A stretch of 64,000 bases of DNA from JABSSA01 sp039960995 (GTDB taxonomy: Bacteria > Pseudomonadota > Alphaproteobacteria > Rhodobacterales > Rhodobacteraceae): NCBI GenBank assembly GCA_039960995.1, contig JBDVKF010000084.1, forward strand, positions 62,001 to 126,000, given 5' to 3'. Numbering within the stretch: position 1 is the stretch's first letter; each line of letters opens with the position of its first letter. The translations under genes were made by a program, and so were the position numbers. This document shows positions 43,896 through 53,649 of the stretch, in pieces. The notes under the pieces are model-generated. The model saw nothing but the letters and a program-made list of their open reading frames with translations, searched no databases and had not been told where the DNA came from.

Positions 43896-43908
43896 CAGCA
43901 TACTTATA

Positions 43909-43936
43909 CGTATATCGCACAAACCACTTTTCTTCA
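43909..43936 (-). promoter_or_regulatory. Sigma70-like promoter candidate for the thiolase-paaA operon
   Basis: On the minus strand TTGAAG (43936-43931) and TATACG (43914-43909) stand 16 bases apart in an AT-rich region. Each matches the consensus at four of six positions. It is the most likely promoter in the 297-base gap between the thiolase and amidase genes; I see no gene in that gap. Confidence 0.3.
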
Positions 43937-44160
43937 ATATATATGTTACATTTTTTAAGATATATCATGAATTATTGTAACTCTAAAAACTCTGCCCAAA
44001 ACAATCGGCTCGCACACATCGTCTAAGCATCACCACCCTTTTTAAGGTTCAAATGGATGCCCAACCTAGACATTGTCATTCCTTACGCGTTCATGATGTA
44101 AAAGGCGAAGAGCACCAAACGTTGCTCATCAAAGCACCTGTTCGGAGTTCGAATATCCTT

Positions 44161-45489
44161 ATGACGCAAGACCTCTGTGAGCTCTCAGCCGTTCAGGCCG
44201 TCGAACAAATCCGGAATGGGATCATAACATCCCAAGCACTGGTGAGCGCGTGTCTGACCCGAATTGCCGACACTGATGACGTGATCAAGGCGTGGACTTG
44301 GATTGATCCGGATTACGCTCTTGTCCAAGCCAAGGAAGCCGACCGTCTTTCACAGACAGGATATGCGACCGGTCCGTTACACGGCGTGCCAGTGGGTCTA
44401 AAAGACATCATCGACACCAAGGATATGCCAACACAATGCGGCAGCCCTATTATGGAAAATCATCAACCCGCAACAGATGCGCGACTGGTTGAACAATTGC
44501 GCAAAGCGGGCGCTGTCATCATGGGCAAGACCGCAACCACCGAATTCGCGTATATGCATCCCAGTGAAACGACCAATCCTCATGACGCGTCACGATCCCC
44601 CGCAGGGTCTTCAAGCGGATCGGCGGCCGCAGTCGCAGCCCGACAGGTGCCTTTGGCGGTCGGCACACAGACTGGCGGTTCGGTCATTCGACCTGCGTCT
44701 TTTTGCGGTGTTTATGGGATGAAACCTTCGCGCGGGTTGGTATCGCGCACAGGGGTGTTCCGCACATCAAGATCACTGGACCATGTCGGCGGTTTCGCAA
44801 ACTCGATCGGAGATATCAGCCTGCTGATCGATGCACTTGGATGTTACGATCCATCCGATCCGGACAGTTTAGCCCATTCCCGCCCCAACCTACTCAATGG
44901 TGTCGACGATGAGACTGCCTTTGTACCCGACATCGCATGGTTTGATTTTTCGTTTCATGATCGGCTGAAGGACGATGCCCGTGCCGGATTTGTCCTGTTG
45001 ATTGACGCTCTTGGTCCTCGGATGAAGCGAATTTCGAACGTGCCACAGGTGGCAAACCTGATAGATGTGCACAAGATCATCTATGACTATGAACTGGCGC
45101 AAAACATGAACGAAATGGCCGCCACACACGGCCAGCTTTTAAGTGAAGAAATGCATGCTGCCATTCAGCGCAGTACCGCAATCGGTCAAGATCAATACGA
45201 AGATGCAATCGCGCTGAAAGAAAACGCAAACGCGTTTTTCCAAGGTCATTTTGGCAATTATGACGCGATCCTTGCACCGTCAGCAGTAGGGGAAGCCCTG
45301 CCATTGTCTACGGGTTCCACAGGGGATTCAGTGTTTTGCACGATCTGGACGCTTGCTGGATTGCCCGCGCTTACCCTGCCCTTGTTGGTCGGTGACAACA
45401 ATTTACCAATCGGTGTTCAGTTGATCGGCGCTGCGGGACAAGACGATCAATTGATACGCACGGCATCTTGGGTTCAAAATGCGCTGTGA
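44161..45489 (+). CDS. Amidase signature-family hydrolase
   Basis: 442 residues from the ATG at 44161; an ATG at 44053 would add 36 residues without family similarity. The Ser-cisSer-Lys triad is visible: Lys in GVPVGLKDIIDT (about 70-81), Ser in TQTGGSVIRPASF and the glycine/serine loop AGSSSGSAAAVAA (about 145-157). Members hydrolyse amides, including aryl-acetamides, so a supply of carboxylic acid (for instance to phenylacetate degradation next door) is possible but unproven. Confidence 0.88.
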   Translation: MTQDLCELSAVQAVEQIRNGIITSQALVSACLTRIADTDDVIKAWTWIDPDYALVQAKEADRLSQTGYATGPLHGVPVGLKDIIDTKDMPTQCGSPIMENHQPATDARLVEQLRKAGAVIMGKTATTEFAYMHPSETTNPHDASRSPAGSSSGSAAAVAARQVPLAVGTQTGGSVIRPASFCGVYGMKPSRGLVSRTGVFRTSRSLDHVGGFANSIGDISLLIDALGCYDPSDPDSLAHSRPNLLNGVDDETAFVPDIAWFDFSFHDRLKDDARAGFVLLIDALGPRMKRISNVPQVANLIDVHKIIYDYELAQNMNEMAATHGQLLSEEMHAAIQRSTAIGQDQYEDAIALKENANAFFQGHFGNYDAILAPSAVGEALPLSTGSTGDSVFCTIWTLAGLPALTLPLLVGDNNLPIGVQLIGAAGQDDQLIRTASWVQNAL

Positions 45490-45502
45490 CTTGGTGGTTT
45501 TC

Positions 45503-46444
45503 TTACGCGTCCCAGGCCACTCGGAACCCCATATGGGTTGTTGCGCTGTCTGGGGAATTCCCTGTTCGGGCTGCAATCCGATACCGAAAGCAATAGGAAT
45601 CGTGGCATAGGAATGATCCGCCCTTGATCAACTTGTACCCTTTCATTGCGGCTTGCCGTTGACGGATGCTCTTGCTGTTCGAACGCAAGCGAAACGGTTC
45701 AACCGTCCATTCCCAAACATTTCCAACCATGTTGAACAATCCAAAACCATTCGGTTCAAAAGATCGCGCTGGTGCGGTTGTCGCATAACCGTCCAAACAT
45801 TTATTTTTGTTAGGAAATTGACCCTGCCAGATATTACAGGGAAAGTGGCTGACTTCATCAGGTGGCTCATCGCCCCAAGGGAACGCAACATCACCCTGTC
45901 CTGCGCGCGCCGCGTGTTCCCATTCCGCTTCTGTGGGTAAACGCCCCCCAATCCAATCGGCATAGGCGCGGGCATCATTCCAAGAAACTTGCACGACCGG
46001 GTGGTCTGGATGAAACGCTGCGCTGGCAGTGCCAGGACCATTCAATTCTCGCCAATTGGCTCCGTGCACTTGGCGCCACCATTGTACATTCGCCACACCC
46101 TCGGTTGGACCAATATCTTCGCCGACCTGAGCCCAAAACACGAAAGACCAACCATATCGCTCTGCCTCGGTTTGATATCCTGTCGCGCCCACAAATGCAG
46201 CGAATTCCGCATTGGTAACGACCGTTTCTCCCATGAAAAACGGCGCAAGCTTCTTTTTCCGCAAAGGCGCTTCTACATCTTCGCGGATAATCGGGTTGGC
46301 GGTTCCAATCATCGCAGTGCCGCCCGGAATTCGCATTGCGTTTGCCCGCATATCTTTACCGGCCCCAAACGGAACGGTCGTTACCCCCCGCTCAGGGCGA
46401 ACGACTGAAGGAGAACAACAGGAATTCTGTTCCGGTCGGGTCAT
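45503..46444 (-). CDS. Formylglycine-generating enzyme (sulfatase-modifying factor)
   Basis: 313 residues from the ATG at 46442-46444. This is a true FGE and not only a fold relative: GGSFLCHDSYCFRYR holds the copper-binding, catalytic Cys pair (about 280 and 285), followed by the conserved ARTGNSPDS segment, and WNDARAYADWIGGRLPTEAEWE and GNVWEWT complete the family pattern. FGE converts Cys in the CxPSR motif of type I sulfatases to formylglycine. No sulfatase gene lies in the window. Residues 8-16 read SCCSPSVVR, itself close to a CxPS motif. Confidence 0.9.
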   Translation of the reverse strand: MTRPEQNSCCSPSVVRPERGVTTVPFGAGKDMRANAMRIPGGTAMIGTANPIIREDVEAPLRKKKLAPFFMGETVVTNAEFAAFVGATGYQTEAERYGWSFVFWAQVGEDIGPTEGVANVQWWRQVHGANWRELNGPGTASAAFHPDHPVVQVSWNDARAYADWIGGRLPTEAEWEHAARAGQGDVAFPWGDEPPDEVSHFPCNIWQGQFPNKNKCLDGYATTAPARSFEPNGFGLFNMVGNVWEWTVEPFRLRSNSKSIRQRQAAMKGYKLIKGGSFLCHDSYCFRYRIAARTGNSPDSATTHMGFRVAWDA

Positions 46445-46592
46445 CTTGCAATGATTATCCTGATTTGCTCGCAATATCCAAGTTTAGGTCTTTTTTTCAT
46501 CAAGTTACAGCGTTCCCCGAATTGTAAGGCAATTCCATTCAGCTGGCCAAAAACAGTGATCCGTGGGATGAAGCGAACCAATTGAAACCGCG

Positions 46593-48245
46593 TCATTCCA
46601 GCCAAATGCCGGGAGCGAGCAAAGTGGACGGTTGTTGAACCTCAATCAGATTTACACCACCCCGCGCTCGGGCATCCGCCAATGCTTGGGCAAAACCATC
46701 AACATCACTGACACGCGCCGCCCCTGCCCCAAAAGATTTTGCCAAAGCGCAAAAGTCTGGATTGACCATGTCGGTTCCCGAGATACGACCCGGAAATTCA
46801 CGTTCCTGATGCACACGGATCGTCCCATACCGCGCATTATTCACAAGAATGACCGTCAAACGTAGACTGTGCTGACAGGCGGTCGCCATTTCTTGCAGCG
46901 ACATCATGAAACACCCGTCCCCGGCCACGGCAAAGACGTCGCGATCCGGGGACGCCGTCGCAGCCGCAACAGCCGCGGGCAGACCATATCCCATCGATCC
47001 TGACGTTGGGGCCAATTGCGATCCCGGACGCCGATACCGGTAAAACCGATGTAACCAGCCCGCATAGTTTCCGGCCCCGTTGCAAAAAATCGCATCTGGC
47101 GGCAACGCCTCATTCAGATGAGCAAAGATGGGAACCAAGGGATCGCCGGAAATGCTTTCTGGGTTGCTGTATTCCTTATAAGCTGCCCGCAATCCACGAC
47201 ATCGATCACCGAACCGCTCCGGTGCAATCGGGGCCCAATTGCTTACTGCCGCACAAAAGCTTTGCGTATCCGAAACAAGTGAAATCTCAGGTTCATAGAC
47301 GCGGCCCGGTTCTTCGGGTTCGGGAAAAACATGCGCCAGCATTTGATCGGGTACAGGGGTTTTGACCAATGTGTATCCTTGTGTCGTCATCTCGCCCAAT
47401 CTTGGTCCGATGGCGATCAACAAATCCGTTTCGGCCAGAGCATCTTCAAGATAGGGCGTTTTGCCGACAGCGAAATGGCCAACGAAATTCGGGTGTTCAT
47501 GATCCATCAAGCTTTGCGAACGCATCGACACAGTGACCGGAATGTCTTGTTTCTCGGCAAAGCTGGCCAAAGCCGTTACGCCCGCATCCGTCCAGCCACC
47601 ACCACCCGCCATGACCAAAGGGCGTTGTGCATGTGACAAGGCGTGCTTTAGTGTGTCCAAACTTTCAGGTGCAGGTTGATAGCGTGCAGGAGTGATCCGG
47701 CGCGGAGGTTGGGGCAATTCGATTTCATCGTACAACATGTCTTCGGGTAGCGACAAAACCACAGGTCCCGGACGACCTGACAGCGCAGTGCGATAGGCGC
47801 GCGTTATAAATTCCTGCATGCGCGTTGCATCGTCGATTTCAGCAACCCATTTGGCGACTTGACCAAACATGCGACGGTAATCAAGCTCTTGAAAGGCTTC
47901 GCGTTCGGTCATGTTGCGCGCAACTTGCCCAATGAACAGGATCATCGGAGTCGAATCCTGAAAGGCCACGTGCAATCCAGCACTGGCATTTGTTGCACCG
48001 GGGCCGCGTGTCACCATGGCCACGCCGGGCTGGCCGGTTAGCTTGCCATAGGCATCCGCCGCCATTGCCGCGCCGCCCTCTTGCCGGCAGGTCGTGAACC
48101 CAATTTCGTTTTCACGTCCATGTAATGCGTCCAAAACCGCCAAATAGCTTTCGCCCGGTACACCAAACACATGGCGCGTGCGCTGACCAATCAAAAGGTC
48201 AACAAGATGGTCCGCAGCGCGGCGCGTATTTGCAGATTTGGTCAT
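46593..48245 (-). CDS. Thiamine diphosphate-dependent enzyme, acetolactate synthase-like
   Basis: 550 residues from the ATG at 48243-48245. Standard three-domain TPP enzyme: GVPGESYLAVLDAL with the catalytic Glu in TTCRQEGGAAMAADAYGKL (about 53-71), a central domain (LVMAGGGGWTDAG), and the cofactor motif AGDGCFMMSLQEMATACQ...VNNARYG (GDG-N about 412-440). It lacks the length of IolD (about 610 residues) and looks more like ALS/glyoxylate carboligase relatives. It is last in the inositol operon, 72 bases after iolB, where IolD might be expected. Confidence 0.88.
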   Translation of the reverse strand: MTKSANTRRAADHLVDLLIGQRTRHVFGVPGESYLAVLDALHGRENEIGFTTCRQEGGAAMAADAYGKLTGQPGVAMVTRGPGATNASAGLHVAFQDSTPMILFIGQVARNMTEREAFQELDYRRMFGQVAKWVAEIDDATRMQEFITRAYRTALSGRPGPVVLSLPEDMLYDEIELPQPPRRITPARYQPAPESLDTLKHALSHAQRPLVMAGGGGWTDAGVTALASFAEKQDIPVTVSMRSQSLMDHEHPNFVGHFAVGKTPYLEDALAETDLLIAIGPRLGEMTTQGYTLVKTPVPDQMLAHVFPEPEEPGRVYEPEISLVSDTQSFCAAVSNWAPIAPERFGDRCRGLRAAYKEYSNPESISGDPLVPIFAHLNEALPPDAIFCNGAGNYAGWLHRFYRYRRPGSQLAPTSGSMGYGLPAAVAAATASPDRDVFAVAGDGCFMMSLQEMATACQHSLRLTVILVNNARYGTIRVHQEREFPGRISGTDMVNPDFCALAKSFGAGAARVSDVDGFAQALADARARGGVNLIEVQQPSTLLAPGIWLE

Positions 48246-48317
48246 GGTAAAAAGCCCGTTGGAAAGAGTCGCGTAATGTTCTCGCACACTCTGACCAATC
48301 ACAGACCAAGTGCAAGC

Positions 48318-49127
48318 TTAGCTGTTGTCGCGTTCGAAAATCCAATTGTGATCGGGATGATTTTCAAGTCGCCATTTGCGCAAAGGGCCTGCCATGACAT
48401 TCAGGTAATACAGCTCGTAGCCATAGGGTGCGCCGCAAGGGTGATGTCCTTTGGGAACCAAAACGACATCGTGATCCTGTACGCTCATCGTTTCATCCAG
48501 CGCGCCATCTTCTGTCCACACACGTTGATGTGCATAACCCTGAGACGGGTTCAGCCGATGGTAATAGGTTTCTTCAAGATACGTCATCTCTGGGTAATTG
48601 TCTTCATCATGCCGATGCGGCGGGTAAGATGACCAATGCCCAGAAGGTGTGAAAACCTCAGTCACCAAAAGGCTGTCGGCGACGTCACGCCCTTCCATGG
48701 CGATGTTGTTTATATACCGTGTATTGGTCCCCTTGCCCCGTTCTTCCAGCGATATACCTTCAGGACCGATCGCTGACGCTGCATGCCCGCCGGTGCCCGG
48801 CGCGGAACACACGGCCAACGTACAATCAGTTGTCGCGTGCGCGGCCCAATCCGAACCGTTGGGAACATAAAGGCAAGCGGGGGGCGTTTTTTCAAAGACG
48901 TTCATTCGATTACCCATTTCGCCGAATTCTTGGTCATCTGCGGACAATTCTGCCTTGCCTTCGACCAGAACCAAAATAACTTCACGCGCATCCGTCTGCT
49001 CTGCCACTTTGTCGCCCGCACGCAAACGATAAAGCCCAAAACCCACATACCCCCAACCCGCAGTTTGCGGTGTGATGTCATGGACTTTGCCTGTTGACGT
49101 GCTTGGCCTTACAAGAAGGTCACTCAT
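48318..49127 (-). CDS. iolB: IolB: 5-deoxy-glucuronate isomerase
   Basis: 269 residues, two cupin-like halves. The metal site is visible as SSYPPHRHDEDNYPEMTYLEE (His, His, Glu about 165-181) and PKGHHPCGAP with a further His. YYLNVMAGPLRKW and the C-terminal DHNWIFE are typical of IolB. It converts 5-deoxy-glucuronate to 2-deoxy-5-keto-gluconate in inositol catabolism. GGAACGG lies before the ATG. Confidence 0.94.
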   Translation of the reverse strand: MSDLLVRPSTSTGKVHDITPQTAGWGYVGFGLYRLRAGDKVAEQTDAREVILVLVEGKAELSADDQEFGEMGNRMNVFEKTPPACLYVPNGSDWAAHATTDCTLAVCSAPGTGGHAASAIGPEGISLEERGKGTNTRYINNIAMEGRDVADSLLVTEVFTPSGHWSSYPPHRHDEDNYPEMTYLEETYYHRLNPSQGYAHQRVWTEDGALDETMSVQDHDVVLVPKGHHPCGAPYGYELYYLNVMAGPLRKWRLENHPDHNWIFERDNS

Positions 49128-49154
49128 TTCCGTTCCTCCTCAATCACTCTCAAG

Positions 49155-51047
49155 TTATGCTCGCGCATCGTCCCACAGATTGCACAGCGCCTGATAACGA
49201 CCCGCCATATCTGTGATCGCGTCTTCGGGGGACAATTTGTCAAGCATATAGGCCGCTGCAGCATCTGCAAAGATTGTACGTCCAACAGCAAATCCTTTGA
49301 CCAGTGGGAATTTAGCCGCCGATTTAAAGCTGGAAGCAAGTGTTTCCTCAGACTCACCCAGCCCCAAAACAACGATGCCACGGACATGTTCGTCATGAGA
49401 CAATATGCAATTGCATGACATTTCCCACGCGGCATCAGACGTCATCGGTTCCAGTTTCCACCAGTCTGGATAAACGCCAATATTATAAAGTCGATTGATC
49501 ACTTTTGCGGTTGTGTCGTCTTGTACGGGTCCCACTTTGGATGGAATAACCTCAAGCAAGAACTCAAGGCGATTTCTGCGGGCCGCATGGAACAGACGCA
49601 AAACAGCATCTTCTTGCTTTGCTTTTAATTCAGCCCGGTCATCCGGGTGGTAAAAGCACAAAACCTTGACCACATGTTCCTTGGGCCATTCCGACAGCCC
49701 CCCAAAATCTGGACCAATCTCTGGTTCTAATTCAAGAGGGCGGGTTCCGGGCAATTCGACGGGTCGACCTATCCACAGGCCCTGCCCCGCTGCCCGGTAC
49801 AGTGCGTCACTGCCCAGTCGAGCATCACACAACAACCCGTACCCATCACGCCCATCTGCCACGTTTTCGCAGGCCTGAATACACAACGACTTAAACGCGC
49901 CGATCTTTTCGACCGTCGCGCCATTTAGGTCTTCCAACTGCATTCGATGATCAAACGCAAAGATGCGAACCGTATCCCAATGCGAGGTGCGTGTAGTTGA
50001 CCAATGAAGCTGCTCAATCTCCTGATCTTTGCGCAATGCCGGGGTCTTGATCCCCCGCTTCAAGAACGTCTGAAGCTCGATCCAAGATGGATAGGCCGGG
50101 GCGCATCCGTGACGGCTAACTGCAAATGCCCCACATGCGTTTGCATAGGTTAACGCGGTCGGCCAATCTGCATCGTCCAACCAACCACGCAGCAAACCGG
50201 ACATAAATCCATCCCCCGCACCAAGGACGTTGAAGACTTCGATTGGGAAACCGGGTCCCGCTTGGCCGTCATCCAACGATTTTGCGACGTCGCCCGTAAA
50301 GGCCACAGCGCCCATCGGCCCGCGCTTGCACACAAGTGTAGCGTCACTGACGGCGCGAACAGCGCGCAACGCGGTGATCGTATCGATCGAACCGCCTGCG
50401 ATGTGAAATTCTTCCTCGGTGCCGACAATCAAGTCAAAATAGTGCAACGTTGATTGTAGTTTTTTCGTTACTTTTTCGCTTTCTATGAAACGTTCCTCAC
50501 CTGCCCCATGTCCCGCCAATCCCCAAAGGTTTGGGCGGTAATCAATGTCCAACGCAGTCCGGGCACCGGATTTTCGGGCCAATTGTAAGGCCTTTATTAC
50601 AGCGGCTTCGGTGCTTGGGTTACTCAGATGCGTCCCCGTCGCGACAACAGCACACGCTTGCGCGATAAAGTCAGGATCAATGTCATCTACACCCAACGCC
50701 ATGTCTGCACAGTTTTCGCGATAAAAGATCAGCGGAAATTGTTCTTCGTCGCGAATGCCCAGCAACACCAATGCAGTCAAACGCGTGGGGTCAGTTGCGA
50801 CACCCGTTACATCAACCCCTTCCCGCACCAGTTCTTCGCGGATGTACCGGCCCATATGTTCATCACCGACACGCGTGATTAGCGCAGATTTCAAGCCAAG
50901 GCGCGCGGTTCCGATCGCCATATTTGTTGGTGATCCACCGACATATTTATCAAACGATCGCATGTCCTCTAATCGCCCGCCCACTTGTCCGCCATACAGG
51001 TCGACCGACGAGCGGCCTATGGTGATCAGATCAAGTGGTCTCTTCAT
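49155..51047 (-). CDS. iolC: IolC-DUF2090 fusion: 5-dehydro-2-deoxygluconokinase / putative phosphogluconate aldolase
   Basis: 630 residues. Residues 1-325 are a PfkB-type kinase (GRSSVDLYGGQVGGRLEDM near the start; NVLGAGDGFMSGLLRGW about 267-283 with the catalytic Asp). From about 335 to 630 runs DUF2090 (FAFDHRMQLEDL, LCDARLGSDALYRAAG, FYHPDDRAEL, VLGLGESEETL), an aldolase-like TIM barrel thought to do the IolJ step. One protein thus phosphorylates the sugar and may cleave it to DHAP and malonate semialdehyde. It overlaps the iolG stop (ATGA). The fusion is common in proteobacterial iol operons. Confidence 0.93.
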   Translation of the reverse strand: MKRPLDLITIGRSSVDLYGGQVGGRLEDMRSFDKYVGGSPTNMAIGTARLGLKSALITRVGDEHMGRYIREELVREGVDVTGVATDPTRLTALVLLGIRDEEQFPLIFYRENCADMALGVDDIDPDFIAQACAVVATGTHLSNPSTEAAVIKALQLARKSGARTALDIDYRPNLWGLAGHGAGEERFIESEKVTKKLQSTLHYFDLIVGTEEEFHIAGGSIDTITALRAVRAVSDATLVCKRGPMGAVAFTGDVAKSLDDGQAGPGFPIEVFNVLGAGDGFMSGLLRGWLDDADWPTALTYANACGAFAVSRHGCAPAYPSWIELQTFLKRGIKTPALRKDQEIEQLHWSTTRTSHWDTVRIFAFDHRMQLEDLNGATVEKIGAFKSLCIQACENVADGRDGYGLLCDARLGSDALYRAAGQGLWIGRPVELPGTRPLELEPEIGPDFGGLSEWPKEHVVKVLCFYHPDDRAELKAKQEDAVLRLFHAARRNRLEFLLEVIPSKVGPVQDDTTAKVINRLYNIGVYPDWWKLEPMTSDAAWEMSCNCILSHDEHVRGIVVLGLGESEETLASSFKSAAKFPLVKGFAVGRTIFADAAAAYMLDKLSPEDAITDMAGRYQALCNLWDDARA

Positions 51048-52057
51048 GAAACGGTCTCCAAAACCTCTTTTAGGTTGACCACCCGACGTTCTTTCACCGA
51101 AAGCAGAGCCGCTTCGGCCAAGGCCAAGGCCACGAACCCATCATGCCCCGTTGTCGGGGTTTGAGTTTTCCCGCACACGGATTGCACAAAGGCAGAAATT
51201 TCGGCGGCGTAAGCATCGGCGTATCTGGACATGAAAAAGTCTTGTAGCGCCGGGCGCGTGAACCCTTGGTCCGTGGCCACCGTGACACGACTGAGGTGAT
51301 GATTGTCCACCGCGACAGACCCTATCGATCCATGCACTTCGATGCGTTGATCATATCCGTACCGCGCCCTTCGTGAATTGGTAATCGTTGCCTGACGCCC
51401 GGTCGCCGTCGTCAAAATGACGTTCGCGCTGTCATAATCGCCAAGCTTGCCGATTTCCGGATCAACCAAGTTGCTCGCCGCAGCTTGCACAGTGGCAATA
51501 TCTTCGTCGAGCAACCAACGCGCAATGTCGAAATCATGGATCGTCATGTCGCGGAAAATACCACCTGATCGCGTGATGTAATCAGCAGGCGGAGGGCCGG
51601 GATCGCGCGATGTGATCGTGACCATTTCGACATTGCCGATTTGCCCCGCATCAATGGCGCTTTTTAGGGCTTGAAAATCTGGATCAAAACGCCGGTTGAA
51701 CCCAACCATCAAGGTCGCCTTGGAGCTTTCAACAACTGTCAGACATTCCCGAACGCGTGTCAGATTCAGATCAATGGGCTTTTCACAAAAGACGGCCTTT
51801 CCCAATCGCGCAAACTGTTCAATCAGATCGGCATGGGTATCTGTCGGTGTACAAATAATCGCGGCATCGATGTCATCTGAATGCGCGATTTCATCAATCG
51901 TGCGAATATCACATCCATGTTTGTCCTGAACTGATTGCGTCGCTGCGACAACCGGATCAGCGATTGCGACAAGCGTGGCATCTGCAACTGTGGCAATGGC
52001 ATCGGCATGGACCTGTCCAATACGGCCAGCCCCGAGAACCGCAAATCTAACCTTCAT
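51044..52057 (-). CDS. iolG: IolG: myo-inositol 2-dehydrogenase
   Basis: 337 residues of the Gfo/Idh/MocA family. NAD motif VLGAGRIGQVHADAIA (about 7-22), EKPIDLNLTRV with the catalytic Lys (about 95), and FRDMTIHDFDIARWLL with the Asp/His pair (about 167-182) match inositol dehydrogenases. It makes 2-keto-myo-inositol, the entry step. Ten bases separate it from the SDR gene upstream. Confidence 0.92.
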   Translation of the reverse strand: MKVRFAVLGAGRIGQVHADAIATVADATLVAIADPVVAATQSVQDKHGCDIRTIDEIAHSDDIDAAIICTPTDTHADLIEQFARLGKAVFCEKPIDLNLTRVRECLTVVESSKATLMVGFNRRFDPDFQALKSAIDAGQIGNVEMVTITSRDPGPPPADYITRSGGIFRDMTIHDFDIARWLLDEDIATVQAAASNLVDPEIGKLGDYDSANVILTTATGRQATITNSRRARYGYDQRIEVHGSIGSVAVDNHHLSRVTVATDQGFTRPALQDFFMSRYADAYAAEISAFVQSVCGKTQTPTTGHDGFVALALAEAALLSVKERRVVNLKEVLETVS

Positions 52058-52067
52058 TTATCTTCCT

Positions 52068-52871
52068 TTATTCAGGATATGCACCCGGAACGAATTGATC
52101 AAAATCAACAACGGCTCCGGTCATAACGCCACTTTCGGGGCCCAACATATAGCTTGCCAAAGCAGCCAAATGCGCTGGTTTGACTAACATGCCAAGCGGC
52201 TGCTCCGATTCGGCCTTGGCCAACCAATTGTCGTCGGCCCCATGCCACTTCTTTTGAACCGCGTCTTCGCCTTCGGTATCCATCCAACCCGGCGCTATTG
52301 CATTTACGCGAATGCCATCGGATCGCAACGCCATAGCCGCATTTTTGGTGATGTTGGCCATTGTCGCCTTTGACGCCGAATAAGGAGCAAGGAAACTTTG
52401 GCCCACATGAGTCGCCGTTGACAAAACCGTTACACATGTCGCGTGATGCTTTTTAGCACGTGCCAATGTCGCCAAACGTTGCAAGGCAAAGAACGGCCCC
52501 TTCGCATTGACGCCAATCAACTTGTCCCACAAGGCGGGATCTGTATCTAGAATACCGCCTCTGTCTGACAATCCTGCCGCATTCACTAAAGACGTCGCCC
52601 GCCCAAACGCATCCGCGCACGCATCAACCATTCCTTGGGCTTGCTCTGCATCAGTCATGTCTACCTGAACAAACCGAACATCAGCCCCCGCCTGCGACAG
52701 AGACGCTGCCGCCGCTTCGCCCTTTTTTACGTCACGCCCAGCAATCACCATCTGGCGACATCCGTCCGCGATCAAACGCGTTGCAATTGCGTGTCCGACA
52801 CCTTGTGAGCCGCCCGTTACAATTGCAACCGTACTAGCATGCGGTTGGTCCAGTTTGACAGGCGGCTTCAC
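52068..52871 (-). CDS. Short-chain dehydrogenase/reductase in the inositol operon
   Basis: 267 residues from a GTG directly after the ABC ATPase stop. Classical SDR: cofactor motif TGGSQGVGHAIA (about 19-30), NAAG, catalytic Ser in TVLSTATHVG and YSASK (about 158-162 for Tyr and Lys), then NAIAPGWMDT. Position among iol genes suggests it oxidises another inositol isomer or a keto-inositol; the substrate cannot be assigned from sequence. Confidence 0.9.
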   Translation of the reverse strand: MKPPVKLDQPHASTVAIVTGGSQGVGHAIATRLIADGCRQMVIAGRDVKKGEAAAASLSQAGADVRFVQVDMTDAEQAQGMVDACADAFGRATSLVNAAGLSDRGGILDTDPALWDKLIGVNAKGPFFALQRLATLARAKKHHATCVTVLSTATHVGQSFLAPYSASKATMANITKNAAMALRSDGIRVNAIAPGWMDTEGEDAVQKKWHGADDNWLAKAESEQPLGMLVKPAHLAALASYMLGPESGVMTGAVVDFDQFVPGAYPE

Positions 52872-53645
52872 TCAGACGGCCTCGGCATACTCAGGTTGCG
52901 TCTTTGCCCCGGTGATATAGGCGACGATGTCCTGACCATCTGTCTCTTCTTTCTTGAGGTTCGCACAGATCCGGCCCCGTCGAAACACGACAATGCGGTC
53001 CACCAAATCCATGACTTGGCGCATGTTGTGGCTAATCAGGATCAGGGGTTCGCCCTGCTCTTTCAACTGGCGCACAATGTTTTCGACTTGCGCTGTTTCT
53101 TGAACGCCCAATGCGGCCGTTGGTTCATCCATGATCGTCAATTTGGAATGGAATGTCGCCGTGCGCGCAATCGCAACACATTGGCGTTGGCCACCAGACA
53201 TGTTGCGGATTGTATTGCGGATGTTGGGGATTTTCACAGCTGTCTTTTCCAAGCCCGCAATCGTGTCTTCGCGCATGCTTTTATAATCCAGCAACCGAAA
53301 CGGCCCAAGCCAATTGGCTTTGGTTTTTTCCCGCCCCAGAAACAAATTGTCTGGCACATCAAGATCATCCGCCAGCGCTAAGGTTTGAAAGACTGTTTCA
53401 ATCCCGGCCTCTCTGGCATCTAGCGGCCCGGCGAAATGAACGGGTTTGCCGTCAAATATGATGTCCCCACTGGTGCGTTGTTCCACACCAGTGATTTGCC
53501 TGACAAAGGTTGATTTGCCCGCGCCGTTGTCGCCCATGATGGCGACGTGTTCACCTTTATGCAAAGTAAAGTTGGCATCGTTCAACGCATGAACACCGCC
53601 ATAGTGTTTTGTCAGACCTTTGGTTTCGAGAATAATATCACTCAT
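52872..53645 (-). CDS. Sugar/inositol ABC transporter ATPase
   Basis: 257 residues, a single-domain relative of RbsA as in IatA-type inositol importers. Walker A GDNGAGKSTFVRQITG (about 37-52), signature MSGGQRQCVAIAR (about 149-161), Walker B LTIMDEPTAALG (about 167-178). GAGGAGTTGAAACC lies before the ATG. It energises import through the permease encoded upstream. Confidence 0.93.
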   Translation of the reverse strand: MSDIILETKGLTKHYGGVHALNDANFTLHKGEHVAIMGDNGAGKSTFVRQITGVEQRTSGDIIFDGKPVHFAGPLDAREAGIETVFQTLALADDLDVPDNLFLGREKTKANWLGPFRLLDYKSMREDTIAGLEKTAVKIPNIRNTIRNMSGGQRQCVAIARTATFHSKLTIMDEPTAALGVQETAQVENIVRQLKEQGEPLILISHNMRQVMDLVDRIVVFRRGRICANLKKEETDGQDIVAYITGAKTQPEYAEAV

Positions 53646-53649
53646 GGTT

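Noticed and set aside
46593..48245. Naming the TPP enzyme iolD
   Set aside because: Length and motif spacing fit acetolactate synthase-like enzymes better; operon position alone is not enough.
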